Assembly (NCBI GenBank): GCA_900548285.1
Contig: URKE01000013.1
Span: 1-44,066, forward strand
Direction: 5' to 3'
DNA from: an uncultured Eubacteriales bacterium
GTDB lineage: Bacteria; Bacillota; Clostridia; Christensenellales; Borkfalkiaceae
DNA: 44,066 bases
In this document: positions 15,423 through 23,489 of the stretch, piece after piece
Numbering within the stretch: the stretch's first letter is position 1
How the letters are laid out: each line of letters starts with the position of its first letter
The notes under the pieces: model-generated
Told to the model about the DNA's origin: nothing
The model's database searches: none
What the model saw: only the letters and a program-made list of their open reading frames with translations
Program-made: the position numbers and the translations under genes

Positions 15423-15857
15423 ATGAAGAAAATTTTCAGAGTAATGATTGCGGCTATGCTTATGGCTGTGATGGCTGTTTCGCTTTGCTCGTGCGGAATT
15501 CCTTCCGACCCCGAAAAGGCGAAAGCAAACCTTGAGAAGAACGGTTACGCTATGGATACCACCGTAAGCACCGTTACCGTAAAAACTGTTTTTACAACAA
15601 AATACGGCTTGTCTTTCCTTGATAAGGTTGATACGGTTATTTTTGCCGTCGATAAAGAAACGGGTAAAGAAAACGTTCTGATTATTTATTGTAAGGACGC
15701 TGATTCCGCAAAGACGGTTAACGGCGACATTAAGGAACTTTACAAGAGCATTAAGGATAACGCGAAAGAAAACGATTCTGAAGCGGACGTTAAGAGCGGT
15801 AAATCCGGTAACGTCGTTTATATCGGAACGAGCGCGGGCGTCAAAGCCGCCGGCTGA
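15423..15857 (+). CDS. Small lipoprotein of unknown function (144 aa)
   Basis: The signal peptide MKKIFRVMIAAMLMAVMAVS ends in lipobox LCSC-G (Cys near 23), so the mature ~120 residues are lipid-anchored outside the membrane. The mature part has a beta-alpha pattern (DKVDTVIFAVDKETGKENVL, then IIYCKDADSAKTV) and ends GNVVYIGTSAGVKAAG. It resembles unnamed clostridial lipoproteins, but no function is known to me. The start is chosen because GAGGAG precedes it; a TTG 54 bases upstream in frame has no ribosome site. The gene stands alone with its own promoter and terminator. Confidence 0.85.
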   Translation: MKKIFRVMIAAMLMAVMAVSLCSCGIPSDPEKAKANLEKNGYAMDTTVSTVTVKTVFTTKYGLSFLDKVDTVIFAVDKETGKENVLIIYCKDADSAKTVNGDIKELYKSIKDNAKENDSEADVKSGKSGNVVYIGTSAGVKAAG

Positions 15858-15867
15858 TTAAACTAAT

Positions 15868-15898
15868 AAAAAAGAGCCTTCTCGCGAGGCTCTTTTTT
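15868..15898 (+). terminator. Bidirectional terminator
   Basis: AAAAAAGAGCCT and AGGCTCTTTTTT form a perfect stem around TCTCGCG. It lies between the convergent lipoprotein and HAD genes and can work on both strands. Confidence 0.85.
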
Positions 15899-15905
15899 GT
15901 GTCCG

Positions 15906-16589
15906 TTAAATTATTTTCAGCAAGTCCGTCAATTTTTCAATTTTATATGTTGGAGTGATATTATCCGAATATGGTAAATTATTTGGGTTAAAATGGCAAG
16001 TTGCAACATCGTTATTGATTCCGAGGGCAATATCGGAGATAAGCGAGTCACCCACGATGAGCGATCTTTTTTTCTCGAAGTCCGGAATATGGGTTGCAAC
16101 GTAGTCGAAGTATTCCTTTGATGGTTTTTTGAATCCGATTTCGTCGGAAATAAATACGTTTTCGAAGTAATGTTCTATTCCCGAAAGGGCGAGCCTTCCT
16201 CGTTGAACCGCTTTAAGTCCGTTCGTTATCAGAAAGCATCTTTTGCCGCGTTGTTTCAATTCTTCCAACAGCGCTGGCGTTTCGAGCATAAGGATAGACG
16301 TTTCGGCGAGATTATGTTCGTAAATATCATAGAACTTTTCGATATCGAACGATAGTTTTTTTACCTTGGCGTATTCCTCGAATCTGCCGATAACAACGTC
16401 GTGTCTTGAGATTTTTCCGAGAGAATAGAGATCCCATCTTTTCTGGTTTATATCGCTGTAAATATCGTAGTCCTTTTCTTCGGCAGGGATGCCGAGCGTT
16501 TTGCACGTTCTTAAAAAACTTTTCTGACCGGTGTGATAAAAATCGAACAGCGTATCGTCCGCGTCGAACAAAATAATATCGTAACTCAT
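15906..16589 (-). CDS. YjjG-type HAD pyrimidine 5'-nucleotidase
   Basis: 227 aa. HAD motif I is DADDTLFDF (9-17), with the nucleophile Asp9 and the acid Asp11. Motif II is LITNG near 118, motif III the Lys in FKKPSKEYFD near 153, and motif IV GDSLISDI near 178. The order and the LF-D-F-x-x-x-x-x-x-S-F start match the YjjG family, which removes phosphate from non-canonical or excess pyrimidine nucleoside monophosphates; substrate range was not tested. No Shine-Dalgarno is present before the ATG, and the predicted -10 box lies only six bases away, so the mRNA may be leaderless. Confidence 0.85.
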   Translation of the reverse strand: MSYDIILFDADDTLFDFYHTGQKSFLRTCKTLGIPAEEKDYDIYSDINQKRWDLYSLGKISRHDVVIGRFEEYAKVKKLSFDIEKFYDIYEHNLAETSILMLETPALLEELKQRGKRCFLITNGLKAVQRGRLALSGIEHYFENVFISDEIGFKKPSKEYFDYVATHIPDFEKKRSLIVGDSLISDIALGINNDVATCHFNPNNLPYSDNITPTYKIEKLTDLLKII

Positions 16590-16595
16590 AACATA

Positions 16596-16624
16596 ATGAT
16601 AACAAAACCCGGGTAAAAATGCAA
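16596..16624 (-). promoter_or_regulatory. Promoter of the YjjG-type gene (leaderless)
   Basis: On the minus strand TTGCAT (16619-16624) and TATCAT (16596-16601) are 17 bases apart. Six bases separate the -10 from the ATG at 16589, so transcription would begin at the A of the start codon. Confidence 0.55.
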
Positions 16625-16634
16625 GTTTTCTTGC
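16621..16634. promoter_or_regulatory. Inverted repeat between divergent promoters
   Basis: GCAAG-TTTT-CTTGC is a perfect inverted repeat overlapping the -35 of the HAD promoter and 10 bases from the -35 of the ROK promoter. It is a possible shared operator. Confidence 0.35.
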
Positions 16635-16644
16635 CCGGCATAAG

Positions 16645-16673
16645 TTGACAATATCATAAAAAAATTATATAAT
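16645..16673 (+). promoter_or_regulatory. Consensus promoter of the ROK kinase
   Basis: TTGACA (16645-16650) and TATAAT (16668-16673) with a 17-base spacer match the consensus exactly. Confidence 0.85.
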
Positions 16674-16712
16674 TTAAGCGTAAACGATGAAAACGCTCAA
16701 AAGGAGAAGAAT

Positions 16713-17675
16713 ATGTCGGAAAATAAAAAGAAATACTATATCGGGATAGATCTCGGCGGAACGTTCATAAAAGGCGGAATAGTCGACGAAAAAGGATCGA
16801 TAGTGGTTGACGATAAAATTCCCACGGAATCGGAAAAAGGCGGAGAAAAGGTTATGGACAACATAGCATCGCTCGTGGAAATTCTTTTAAAAAAGGCTGC
16901 TCTCGGAAAGGAAGAAACCGAAGGGATAGGCATGGGCGTTCCCGGAATGATAGACAGCAAAAACGGAGTGGTTATTTTTTCCAACAATCTGAAATGGCAT
17001 CATCTTAAGATTTCGGAGGGTGTGGAAAATCGTACCGGAATAAAAGTGAAAATCGCCAACGACGCTAACGTCGCCGCGCTCGGCGAGGCTGTTTACGGCG
17101 CGGGGAGATATGTCGACGACAGTATTCTGTTAACGCTCGGCACGGGCGTGGGCGGAGGAATTATCGTCGGCAACAAACTCGTCGAGGGCAACAAATCCGC
17201 CGGCGCGGAACTCGGGCATATGGTTATCGCTCACGGCGGCGAACAATGCACGTGCGGCAGAAAAGGGTGTTTAGAGGCTTACGCTTCGGCAACCGCGCTC
17301 ATAAGGGATACGAAAAGAGCGATGGAAGCACATAAGGACAGTAAAATGTGGGAGATAGGTTCTCTCGACGCCGTAACGGGCAAAACCGCATTCGATTATG
17401 AAAAAACCGACGTCTACGCGAAAGAAGTCGTCGATAATTACGTCGAAATGCTTGCCTGCGGAATAGCGAACATAGCCAACGTTTTTCGTCCGCATACGGT
17501 TATGCTCGGCGGCGGCGTGTGCGCGCAAGGGGATAATCTGATCGTTCCGCTCCAGAAAATCGTGGACAGAGAAATTTTCGCGGGCGATCTCGGACCGAAA
17601 TGTCCGATAACCGTCGCAAAACTCGGCAATAAAGCGGGAATTTTAGGCGCAGCCGCGCTTATTTCGAATTTATAA
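16713..17675 (+). CDS. ROK-family glucokinase
   Basis: 320 aa. The N-terminal ATP site is YIGIDLGGTFIKGGIVDEKG (9-28). VPGMIDSKNG and NDANVAALGEA are the sugar-binding and catalytic regions; Asp in NDAN is the catalytic base. The ROK zinc signature is GHMVIAHGGEQCTCGRKGC (about 168-186, Cys179, Cys181, Cys186 with the preceding His), followed by LEAYAS. The most likely reaction is ATP-dependent glucose phosphorylation, because Bacillota glucokinases belong here; another hexose or N-acetyl sugar cannot be excluded. There is no DNA-binding domain, so it is not a ROK repressor. AGGAG precedes the ATG. Confidence 0.9.
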   Translation: MSENKKKYYIGIDLGGTFIKGGIVDEKGSIVVDDKIPTESEKGGEKVMDNIASLVEILLKKAALGKEETEGIGMGVPGMIDSKNGVVIFSNNLKWHHLKISEGVENRTGIKVKIANDANVAALGEAVYGAGRYVDDSILLTLGTGVGGGIIVGNKLVEGNKSAGAELGHMVIAHGGEQCTCGRKGCLEAYASATALIRDTKRAMEAHKDSKMWEIGSLDAVTGKTAFDYEKTDVYAKEVVDNYVEMLACGIANIANVFRPHTVMLGGGVCAQGDNLIVPLQKIVDREIFAGDLGPKCPITVAKLGNKAGILGAAALISNL

Positions 17676-17728
17676 GAAGCGCGTTCAAATATAATCATTA
17701 TAAAATAACAAAAGCAACTCGTTTCGGG

Positions 17729-17757
17729 TTGACAAGACGATTTAAAAATGCTATATT
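17729..17757 (+). promoter_or_regulatory. Promoter of the CMP-kinase-like gene and lysS
   Basis: TTGACA (17729-17734) and TATATT (17752-17757) are 17 bases apart. Confidence 0.75.
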
Positions 17758-17795
17758 AAAAATATTATGCGGCTATTGCGGGAGGAACAGAGTTA

Positions 17796-18350
17796 ATGGC
17801 ATATTTCAAGGTGTCGCTCGCGGGTGATCTCGGCAGCGGAAAAAGCACCGTCGGCGCAATATTGAAAGAAAGATTTTACGCCGATGTCGTTTCCGTCGGA
17901 AAAATTCAGCGCGAAATGGCTGAAAAACTCGGAATGAATACAAAAGAATTCAATATTTATCAGGAAAAGCATCCCGAACTCGACAGACAACTCGACGATA
18001 TGCTCGCCTCTTACGAGAATAAAGAGGGCAGTTTCATTTTCGATTCGCGTATGGCGTGGCACTTTGTGCCGAGCGCGTTCAGCGTGTATCTCAAATGCAA
18101 TGCCGAAGAAGCGGCGAAACGCGTTGTCGAAGCGAAGCGCGCGGATGAAAAATATTTGTCCGACGAGGACGCTTTCGAGCAATTGAAGGAAAGAAGAGCG
18201 AGTGAAATTCAGCGGTATAAAAAATTTTACGGCGTAGACATAACGGATATGTCGAATTATTGTCTTGTCGTAGACACAACGGGTAAAACGCCGGAAGAAG
18301 TGGCTGATTTAATCGTGCTCGCCTGGGCGAAAACGATTAAACCGATATAA
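17796..18350 (+). CDS. Cytidylate-kinase-like P-loop kinase
   Basis: 184 aa. The P-loop is AGDLGSGKSTVGAIL (9-23). The spacing of SVGKIQREMAEKLGMNT, then FDSRMAWHFVP with the conserved D-S-R, and the lid RVVEAKRADEK resembles the short, archaeal-type CMP kinases (Cmk family, AAA_33-like). The true substrate is uncertain: dCMP/CMP is the default, but it could be another nucleoside or an alcohol. It is followed 60 bases later by lysS on the same strand, with a hairpin between and no separate promoter seen, so they probably share a transcript. A GGAGG lies 12 bases before the ATG. Confidence 0.75.
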   Translation: MAYFKVSLAGDLGSGKSTVGAILKERFYADVVSVGKIQREMAEKLGMNTKEFNIYQEKHPELDRQLDDMLASYENKEGSFIFDSRMAWHFVPSAFSVYLKCNAEEAAKRVVEAKRADEKYLSDEDAFEQLKERRASEIQRYKKFYGVDITDMSNYCLVVDTTGKTPEEVADLIVLAWAKTIKPI

Positions 18351-18355
18351 ATCAG

Positions 18356-18374
18356 TCGGGCGTTTGCCGCCCGA
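18356..18374 (+). other. Intercistronic hairpin before lysS
   Basis: TCGGGCG and CGCCCGA form a 7-bp stem with loop TTTGC and no T tract on this strand. It may mark an mRNA processing or stability point rather than termination. Confidence 0.45.
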
Positions 18375-18410
18375 AAATAAAAGAGAAAACATAAAAGGAA
18401 AAGATAAATT

Positions 18411-19982
18411 ATGCATTGGGCAGAGAGAATTGCAGAAGAACTCATTAACGAAAATCCAGGAAAGGAAGAATTTTTATGCGTTGCAGGGACAAGCCCTTCC
18501 GGATCGGTTCATATCGGAAATTTCAGAGACGTAGCCACGCCTCTTTTCGTTGTGGAAGCGTTGAAAAGAAAGGGTAAAAAAGCCAGACTTATGCTTTCGT
18601 GGGACGAATTCGACAGGCTCAGAAAAGTGCCGAAAAACATCGCGGCAATCGCTCCCGATTTCGATAAGTATATCGGTATGCCGTATTGTATGATTCCCGA
18701 TCCTCACGGGGTTTATTCTTCGTTCGCGGAGTATAACGAAAAGGAATACGAGCAGTCGCTGGAAGAACTCGGTATCGATATCGAATATCGCTATCAGGGC
18801 AAGGAATACCGTTCGGGAAGATACGTCGAAGGTATTATCACCGCGATGAAGAGAAGAAAGGATATTTACGATATCCTTATGAAATACAAAACTCAGGACA
18901 GCGACGAGGGAGAGAGAGAAACTTATTACCCGATCAGCGTTTATTGTTCCGCTTGTAACAAAGATTTCACGGAAGTTCTTTCTTATAACGAAGAAACCGA
19001 CGAAATTACTTACAGATGCAAGGCTTGCGGAAAAGAAGAAACCGTCAACCTCCGCGATTATCATATGGTTAAACTCATGTGGAAGATCGACTGGCCTATG
19101 CGTTGGGGTGTGGAGGGCGTAGACTTCGAGCCGGGCGGAATAGATCACGCTGCAGCTTCCGGATCTTACGTTGTCGCGAAGGATATCGCGAAAGAGATTT
19201 ACGGCGTAAAAGCGCCGAAATTCCAGCCTTACGGATGGCTTTCGATTGCGGGACTCGGGGATATGCATTCTTCCACGGGAAACAACATCACTCCGGCAAC
19301 GGTTCTCGAGGTTTACGAACCCGAAATGGTCAGATGGCTTTTCGCAAAATACGCTCCGACGGACGGCTTCGCTTTCAATTTCGACGATACGATTATCCGT
19401 CACTACAGCGAATTCGATAAAGGTCTCGAAGCCGTTAAAAACGGCGAAGCGGATGAGTACAACGCCGCCGTTTACGATCTTTGCATGATAAACGGAATCA
19501 ACGTCAAAGCAAAAGTTCCGTTCGGCGTTCTCGCGTCGGTTGCTCCGATAGTGGATTTCAATCCGCAGGCGGTAAGAGAAATGCTTGCAAAAATCGGCGT
19601 GGAATTCGACGCCCGCGACGAGGAAAGGCTTGTAAGAGTTAAAAATTGGATAACCAAGCATCAGCCTTCCAAAATGTATAAACTTCTCGAAAAGCGAAAC
19701 GACGAGTATTACGCCGGGCTTACGGACGAAGAAAAGGCGGCGGTTAAAAAACTCGCCGATTATATCGAAGAGCACGACAACGTCAAAGAGCAGGAAATAC
19801 AGCAGTATCTTTACGGCATAATAAACGATCCGTCGCTTACCAAAAAGGAAAATATGGCAAGACAGCAGAAATTCTTTGCCGTATTCTACAACGTTCTGTT
19901 CGGTTGCGATAAAGGACCGAGATTGTATTTGTTCCTTTCGGCTATCGACAAATCGAAATATCTTAATCTTCTTAAATTTTAA
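18411..19982 (+). CDS. lysS: Lysyl-tRNA synthetase, class I
   Basis: 523 aa. This is the class I (Rossmann) type of LysRS, typical of archaea, spirochaetes and some Bacillota, unrelated to the common class II enzyme. It charges tRNA-Lys. TSPSGSVHIGNFRDV (about 27-41) holds the HIGH motif as HIGN. ARLMLSWDEFDRLRKVP is the lysine-pocket region. A zinc-like module CSACNKDF (C179, C182) and CKACGKEE (C203, C206) is inserted. The KMSKS position reads DMHSSTGNNIT near 284-294, with no lysine. The C-terminal helical part (WITKHQPSKMYKLLEKR onward) is the anticodon-binding cage. AAAGGA lies upstream of the ATG. Confidence 0.93.
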   Translation: MHWAERIAEELINENPGKEEFLCVAGTSPSGSVHIGNFRDVATPLFVVEALKRKGKKARLMLSWDEFDRLRKVPKNIAAIAPDFDKYIGMPYCMIPDPHGVYSSFAEYNEKEYEQSLEELGIDIEYRYQGKEYRSGRYVEGIITAMKRRKDIYDILMKYKTQDSDEGERETYYPISVYCSACNKDFTEVLSYNEETDEITYRCKACGKEETVNLRDYHMVKLMWKIDWPMRWGVEGVDFEPGGIDHAAASGSYVVAKDIAKEIYGVKAPKFQPYGWLSIAGLGDMHSSTGNNITPATVLEVYEPEMVRWLFAKYAPTDGFAFNFDDTIIRHYSEFDKGLEAVKNGEADEYNAAVYDLCMINGINVKAKVPFGVLASVAPIVDFNPQAVREMLAKIGVEFDARDEERLVRVKNWITKHQPSKMYKLLEKRNDEYYAGLTDEEKAAVKKLADYIEEHDNVKEQEIQQYLYGIINDPSLTKKENMARQQKFFAVFYNVLFGCDKGPRLYLFLSAIDKSKYLNLLKF

Positions 19983-19986
19983 ATAG

Positions 19987-20017
19987 AACGCGGAGCGATA
20001 TTTCGTCGCTCCGCGTT
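19987..20017 (+). other. Strong intercistronic hairpin between lysS and the oligopeptidase
   Basis: AACGCGGAGCGA and TCGCTCCGCGTT form a perfect 12-bp stem with loop TATTTCG. There is no T tract, and the ribosome site GAGGTGAT follows directly. It could shield the lysS mRNA end or weaken translation of the next gene. Confidence 0.55.
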
Positions 20018-20028
20018 GAGGTGATAAA

Positions 20029-21738
20029 ATGGATAAAAACTTTAAATTCGGAACGATAGAGTATGTTCGTCCCGACTTTGAAAAAATAAAAAAGTCCGCG
20101 TTCGGGTGCGCGGAAAAAATCAAAAACGCAACGAGTTACGACGAGGCGAAAAAAGCGTTTCTCGACTTCGATAAAGAAGAGTGCGCTTTCTTCGATATGG
20201 TTACCGTTGCGAGCGTAAGACATACGATAGATACGAGCGACGAGTTTTACGACAAAGAGGACGAGTATCTCAACGAGCAGATTCCCGAATATTCGAGCGC
20301 GTATATGGAACTTGCGAACACGCTTTACGATTGCGCGTTTAAAGACGATTTTGTCAAAGAATTCGGCAATTCAATGTTCTCGAATATCGAAATTCAAAGA
20401 AAATCGTATTGCGAAAAGAATATACCGCTTTTACAGAAAGAAGCGAAACTTTGCAGCGAATACGAAAAGATCATCGCTTCGGCGGATATTGTGTTCGACG
20501 GCAAACACCTGAATCTGTACGGGATAATGAGTTATTTCGAAAATGCGGACAGGCAGGTTCGTCACGACGCTTTTAAGGCTTATTCGGATTTTTACGCGTC
20601 GCATGAAAAACGTTTTGAAGAGATCTGGGACGAACTTATAAAGATCAGAACGGAACAGTCGAAAAATCTCGGCTTCGACAACTATATTCCGCTCGGGTAT
20701 TTAAAGCAGGGAAGAACCGATTATGACGAAAAGGACGTTGCGTCTTTCCGCGAGCAGGTAAAAGACGAACTCGTTCCGTTCTGTAAAAAACTCTACGAGG
20801 CGCAGGCAAAACGTATAGGCGTCGGCGACTTTAAAGCGTACGACGAAAAACTTATTTTCGGCGACGGAAACGCAAAGCCCGTCGGCGACGACGATTTTCT
20901 TATCGCAAAAGCGAGCGAAATGTATCACGATATGAGCAAGGAAACGGGCGAGTTTATCGATTTTATGCTCGATCACGAACTTCTCGACGTGAAAAACAGG
21001 CCGCATAAGGCTTCGACGGGATATATGACTTCGTTGAACTCGTATAAGGCGCCGTTTGTTTTCTCGTGCTTCAATCAGACAACCGCTGACGTGGACGTTC
21101 TCACGCACGAAATGGGACATGCCTTCGCCGGATATACGGCGATGAGAAATCAGCCGATTTCGGCGTACTATTCCGAACCTACCGATATTGCCGAAATACA
21201 TTCGATGAGCATGGAGCAGTTTGCATATCCTTACGCGGAATATTTCTTCGGCGACAAGGCGGATAAGTTCAGATTCGCGCACTTGCAGGAGGCGTTGACT
21301 TTCGTTCCGTTCGGCGTTGCAGTAGACGAATATCAGCATATAATTTACGCAAATCCCGATCTTACGCCAAAGCAGAGAACCGCCGAGTGGAAAAAACTCG
21401 AAGAAAAGTATATGCCCTGGAGAGAATACGGCGATATAGAGTTCTTTGCAAAAGGCGGTTGGTGGTATCATAAAATACACATTTTCCTTTATCCGTTCTA
21501 TTATATAAATTACACGCTTACCACGATGGGAGCGATGGAATTCAAGAAGAAGATGAACGAAGACAAGGAAAGCGCCTGGAAAGATTATCTTAATCTTTGC
21601 AAAACGGGCGGAAGCCGCGGATATATCGAAACGCTGAGATTCGCAAATCTTGCCGTTCCTTTTGAAAAGGGCAGCGTTAAAAAGGCGGTTTCTTACGCCG
21701 AGAGGATACTTCTCGAAGAAATAGAAAAAAATAACTAA
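20029..21738 (+). CDS. pepF: M3-family oligoendopeptidase (PepF-like)
   Basis: 569 aa. Cytoplasmic zinc metallopeptidase that cuts short peptides. The HExxH zinc motif is LTHEMGHAFAGYTA (H360, E361, H364), and the third ligand Glu lies in SEPTDIAEIHSMSMEQ near 383. FVFSCFNQTTADVDVLTHE before the motif and WWYHKIHIFLYPFYYINYTL near 480 are conserved in M3 oligoendopeptidases. There is no signal peptide. GAGGTGAT precedes the ATG. The stop is 10 bases from the next gene, so the two are probably co-transcribed. The length matches the shorter M3 subgroup (about 560-600 aa). Confidence 0.93.
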   Translation: MDKNFKFGTIEYVRPDFEKIKKSAFGCAEKIKNATSYDEAKKAFLDFDKEECAFFDMVTVASVRHTIDTSDEFYDKEDEYLNEQIPEYSSAYMELANTLYDCAFKDDFVKEFGNSMFSNIEIQRKSYCEKNIPLLQKEAKLCSEYEKIIASADIVFDGKHLNLYGIMSYFENADRQVRHDAFKAYSDFYASHEKRFEEIWDELIKIRTEQSKNLGFDNYIPLGYLKQGRTDYDEKDVASFREQVKDELVPFCKKLYEAQAKRIGVGDFKAYDEKLIFGDGNAKPVGDDDFLIAKASEMYHDMSKETGEFIDFMLDHELLDVKNRPHKASTGYMTSLNSYKAPFVFSCFNQTTADVDVLTHEMGHAFAGYTAMRNQPISAYYSEPTDIAEIHSMSMEQFAYPYAEYFFGDKADKFRFAHLQEALTFVPFGVAVDEYQHIIYANPDLTPKQRTAEWKKLEEKYMPWREYGDIEFFAKGGWWYHKIHIFLYPFYYINYTLTTMGAMEFKKKMNEDKESAWKDYLNLCKTGGSRGYIETLRFANLAVPFEKGSVKKAVSYAERILLEEIEKNN

Positions 21739-21748
21739 GGGTAAACTT

Positions 21749-23359
21749 ATGAATTGCATTTTTCCAAAAAGAATCGTCGAAGAGAAAGGAATAACGAATT
21801 CCGCCGCTCTTTTGAGAATAAAGCCTGTTCAGATAGGATTGAACGAAAGCGATCTCGCCGTTTTTGAAAAAGGTTCGCATATAATTCTCGATTTCGGCAA
21901 GGAGTTATCGGGTAGTTTGAGATTTCTGTGTTTTCGCAGCGACGGCGCGTCAAAAATCAGAGTGAGGCTCGGCGAATCTGTTTCCGAAGTTTGTCATGAC
22001 GTGGGCGAATGCGGCGCCACAAACGATCATGCCACGAGGGACTGGGTGTTTTTCATCCCTCATTACAGCGATCAGTTGCTTATGAACGGCGGTTTTCGCT
22101 TTGCGAGAATCGACCTTTTAGGGGATACCGTTCTCACGGTTAAGAGCGTAGTCTGCCAGAGCGACGCTTATGATAAACCGTTTGACGGTTCGTTCTGTTG
22201 TGACGACGAACTTGTAAATAATATTTTCGATACCGCCGCTTACACGCTCCGCCTTTGTATTCACAACGATATGATATGGGACGGAGTAAAAAGAGACAGA
22301 CTCGTCTGGATAGGGGATATTCATCCCGAGCAGATGGCGGCGAACGCGCTTTTCTCGGATACGACGTTTATAAAGAATTCCATTAAATTCGTCAAAGACC
22401 AGACTCCGCTTCCCGGGTGGATAAACAGTATGCCGACTTATTCTCTCTGGTGGATTATCAATCTCAGAGATTATTATTTCAGAACGGGCGACAGAGAGTT
22501 TATCGAATCGATGAAAAACTATCTCGTTTCTCTCGTCGGGCAGATAAGCGAATATATAACGGACGACGGAGAAACGACGTTCGATTACGATTTTATAGAC
22601 TGGCCGTCCCATCCGCAGGATGAAACCGAAACGGATAAAAGAGCCGACGAAAAAGCCGGCGTTCACGCGCTCTTCATATGGTGTTTCACTTACGCGAAAG
22701 AACTTCTCGAAACACTCGGAGAAGATACTTCAAAGGTTATTTCATCTCTCGTAAAACTTTCCAAAAAGTCTTATACCGTAAGGAAATTTAAGCAAATTTC
22801 CGCAATGAGACTGATGGCGGGAATCGGCGATGAAAAAGACGTGAAACTCATACTCGAAAACGGGGCGGAAGGGTTATCTACTTTTATGTCGTATTACATT
22901 CTCGATTCGATTGCCGAAAGAGGTTACGGGGCGGAAGCGCTCGGTATGATGAAGGAGTATTACGGTAAAATGCTCGAACTCGGCGCGACGACTTTCTGGG
23001 AAGATTTTGACGTAAAGTGGGCGGAGAACGCAGGCAGAATCGACGAGATTCCGACGAGCGGCAAAAAAGACGTCCACGCGGATTACGGCGCGTTTTGTTA
23101 CAAGGGATTGAGGCACAGTTTCTGCCACGGCTGGTCGAGCGGAGTAATACCGTTCCTTATGCGTTTTGTTGCGGGAGTGAAGGAAGTCGGCGTGGGAGGA
23201 AACGAACTCGTTGTTTCGCCCAACTTGTGCGGACTAAAAAAAGTCGACGTCGTTTATCCGACGAAACTCGGCAAGGTTAAAATTTCTGTCGAAAACAAAG
23301 ACGGAAAGGTTTTGACAAAAGTCGACGCGCCTGACGGAATAAAGGTAAATGTAAAATAA
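21749..23359 (+). CDS. Alpha-L-rhamnosidase-like (GH78-type) glycosidase
   Basis: 536 aa. Residues about 40-150 are a beta-sandwich (GSHIILDFGKELSGSLRF), and about 155-460 form an (alpha/alpha)6 barrel as in GH78. The motif WDGVKRDRLVWIGDIHPEQM (W177 onward) corresponds to the D-x-x-x-x-RDR-x-x-W-x-GD active-site signature, and FIDWPSHPQ and FCHGWSSGVIPFLMRFVAG fit the barrel. It is much shorter than typical rhamnosidases (around 900 aa), lacking the extra N-terminal beta domains, and has no signal peptide, so it probably acts on short sugars taken up by the cell. The exact glycoside is unknown. It is followed by a terminator. Confidence 0.8.
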   Translation: MNCIFPKRIVEEKGITNSAALLRIKPVQIGLNESDLAVFEKGSHIILDFGKELSGSLRFLCFRSDGASKIRVRLGESVSEVCHDVGECGATNDHATRDWVFFIPHYSDQLLMNGGFRFARIDLLGDTVLTVKSVVCQSDAYDKPFDGSFCCDDELVNNIFDTAAYTLRLCIHNDMIWDGVKRDRLVWIGDIHPEQMAANALFSDTTFIKNSIKFVKDQTPLPGWINSMPTYSLWWIINLRDYYFRTGDREFIESMKNYLVSLVGQISEYITDDGETTFDYDFIDWPSHPQDETETDKRADEKAGVHALFIWCFTYAKELLETLGEDTSKVISSLVKLSKKSYTVRKFKQISAMRLMAGIGDEKDVKLILENGAEGLSTFMSYYILDSIAERGYGAEALGMMKEYYGKMLELGATTFWEDFDVKWAENAGRIDEIPTSGKKDVHADYGAFCYKGLRHSFCHGWSSGVIPFLMRFVAGVKEVGVGGNELVVSPNLCGLKKVDVVYPTKLGKVKISVENKDGKVLTKVDAPDGIKVNVK

Positions 23360-23363
23360 AATG

Positions 23364-23397
23364 ACGGCTTCGGGTTATCCCGGAGCCGTTTTTTTTG
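23364..23397 (+). terminator. Terminator after the rhamnosidase-like gene
   Basis: ACGGCTTCGGG and CCCGGAGCCGT form a stem with one mismatch and loop TTAT, followed by eight T. Confidence 0.85.
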
Positions 23398-23417
23398 TTT
23401 AACCTTATTATAATGAG

Positions 23418-23446
23418 TTGAAAAAAATTTTTTTATATGTTAAAAT
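23418..23446 (+). promoter_or_regulatory. Promoter of the topoisomerase operon
   Basis: TTGAAA (23418-23423) and TAAAAT (23441-23446) are 17 bases apart. Confidence 0.65.
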
Positions 23447-23489
23447 AGATAAGTATAATAAAGGGCTTTATGCCCGATCGGAGGAATAA

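Noticed and set aside
18474..20123. Very long minus-strand ORF opposite lysS
   Set aside because: It is the antisense shadow of the lysS gene, whose motifs are unambiguous; the minus-strand product has no recognisable domain or ribosome site.
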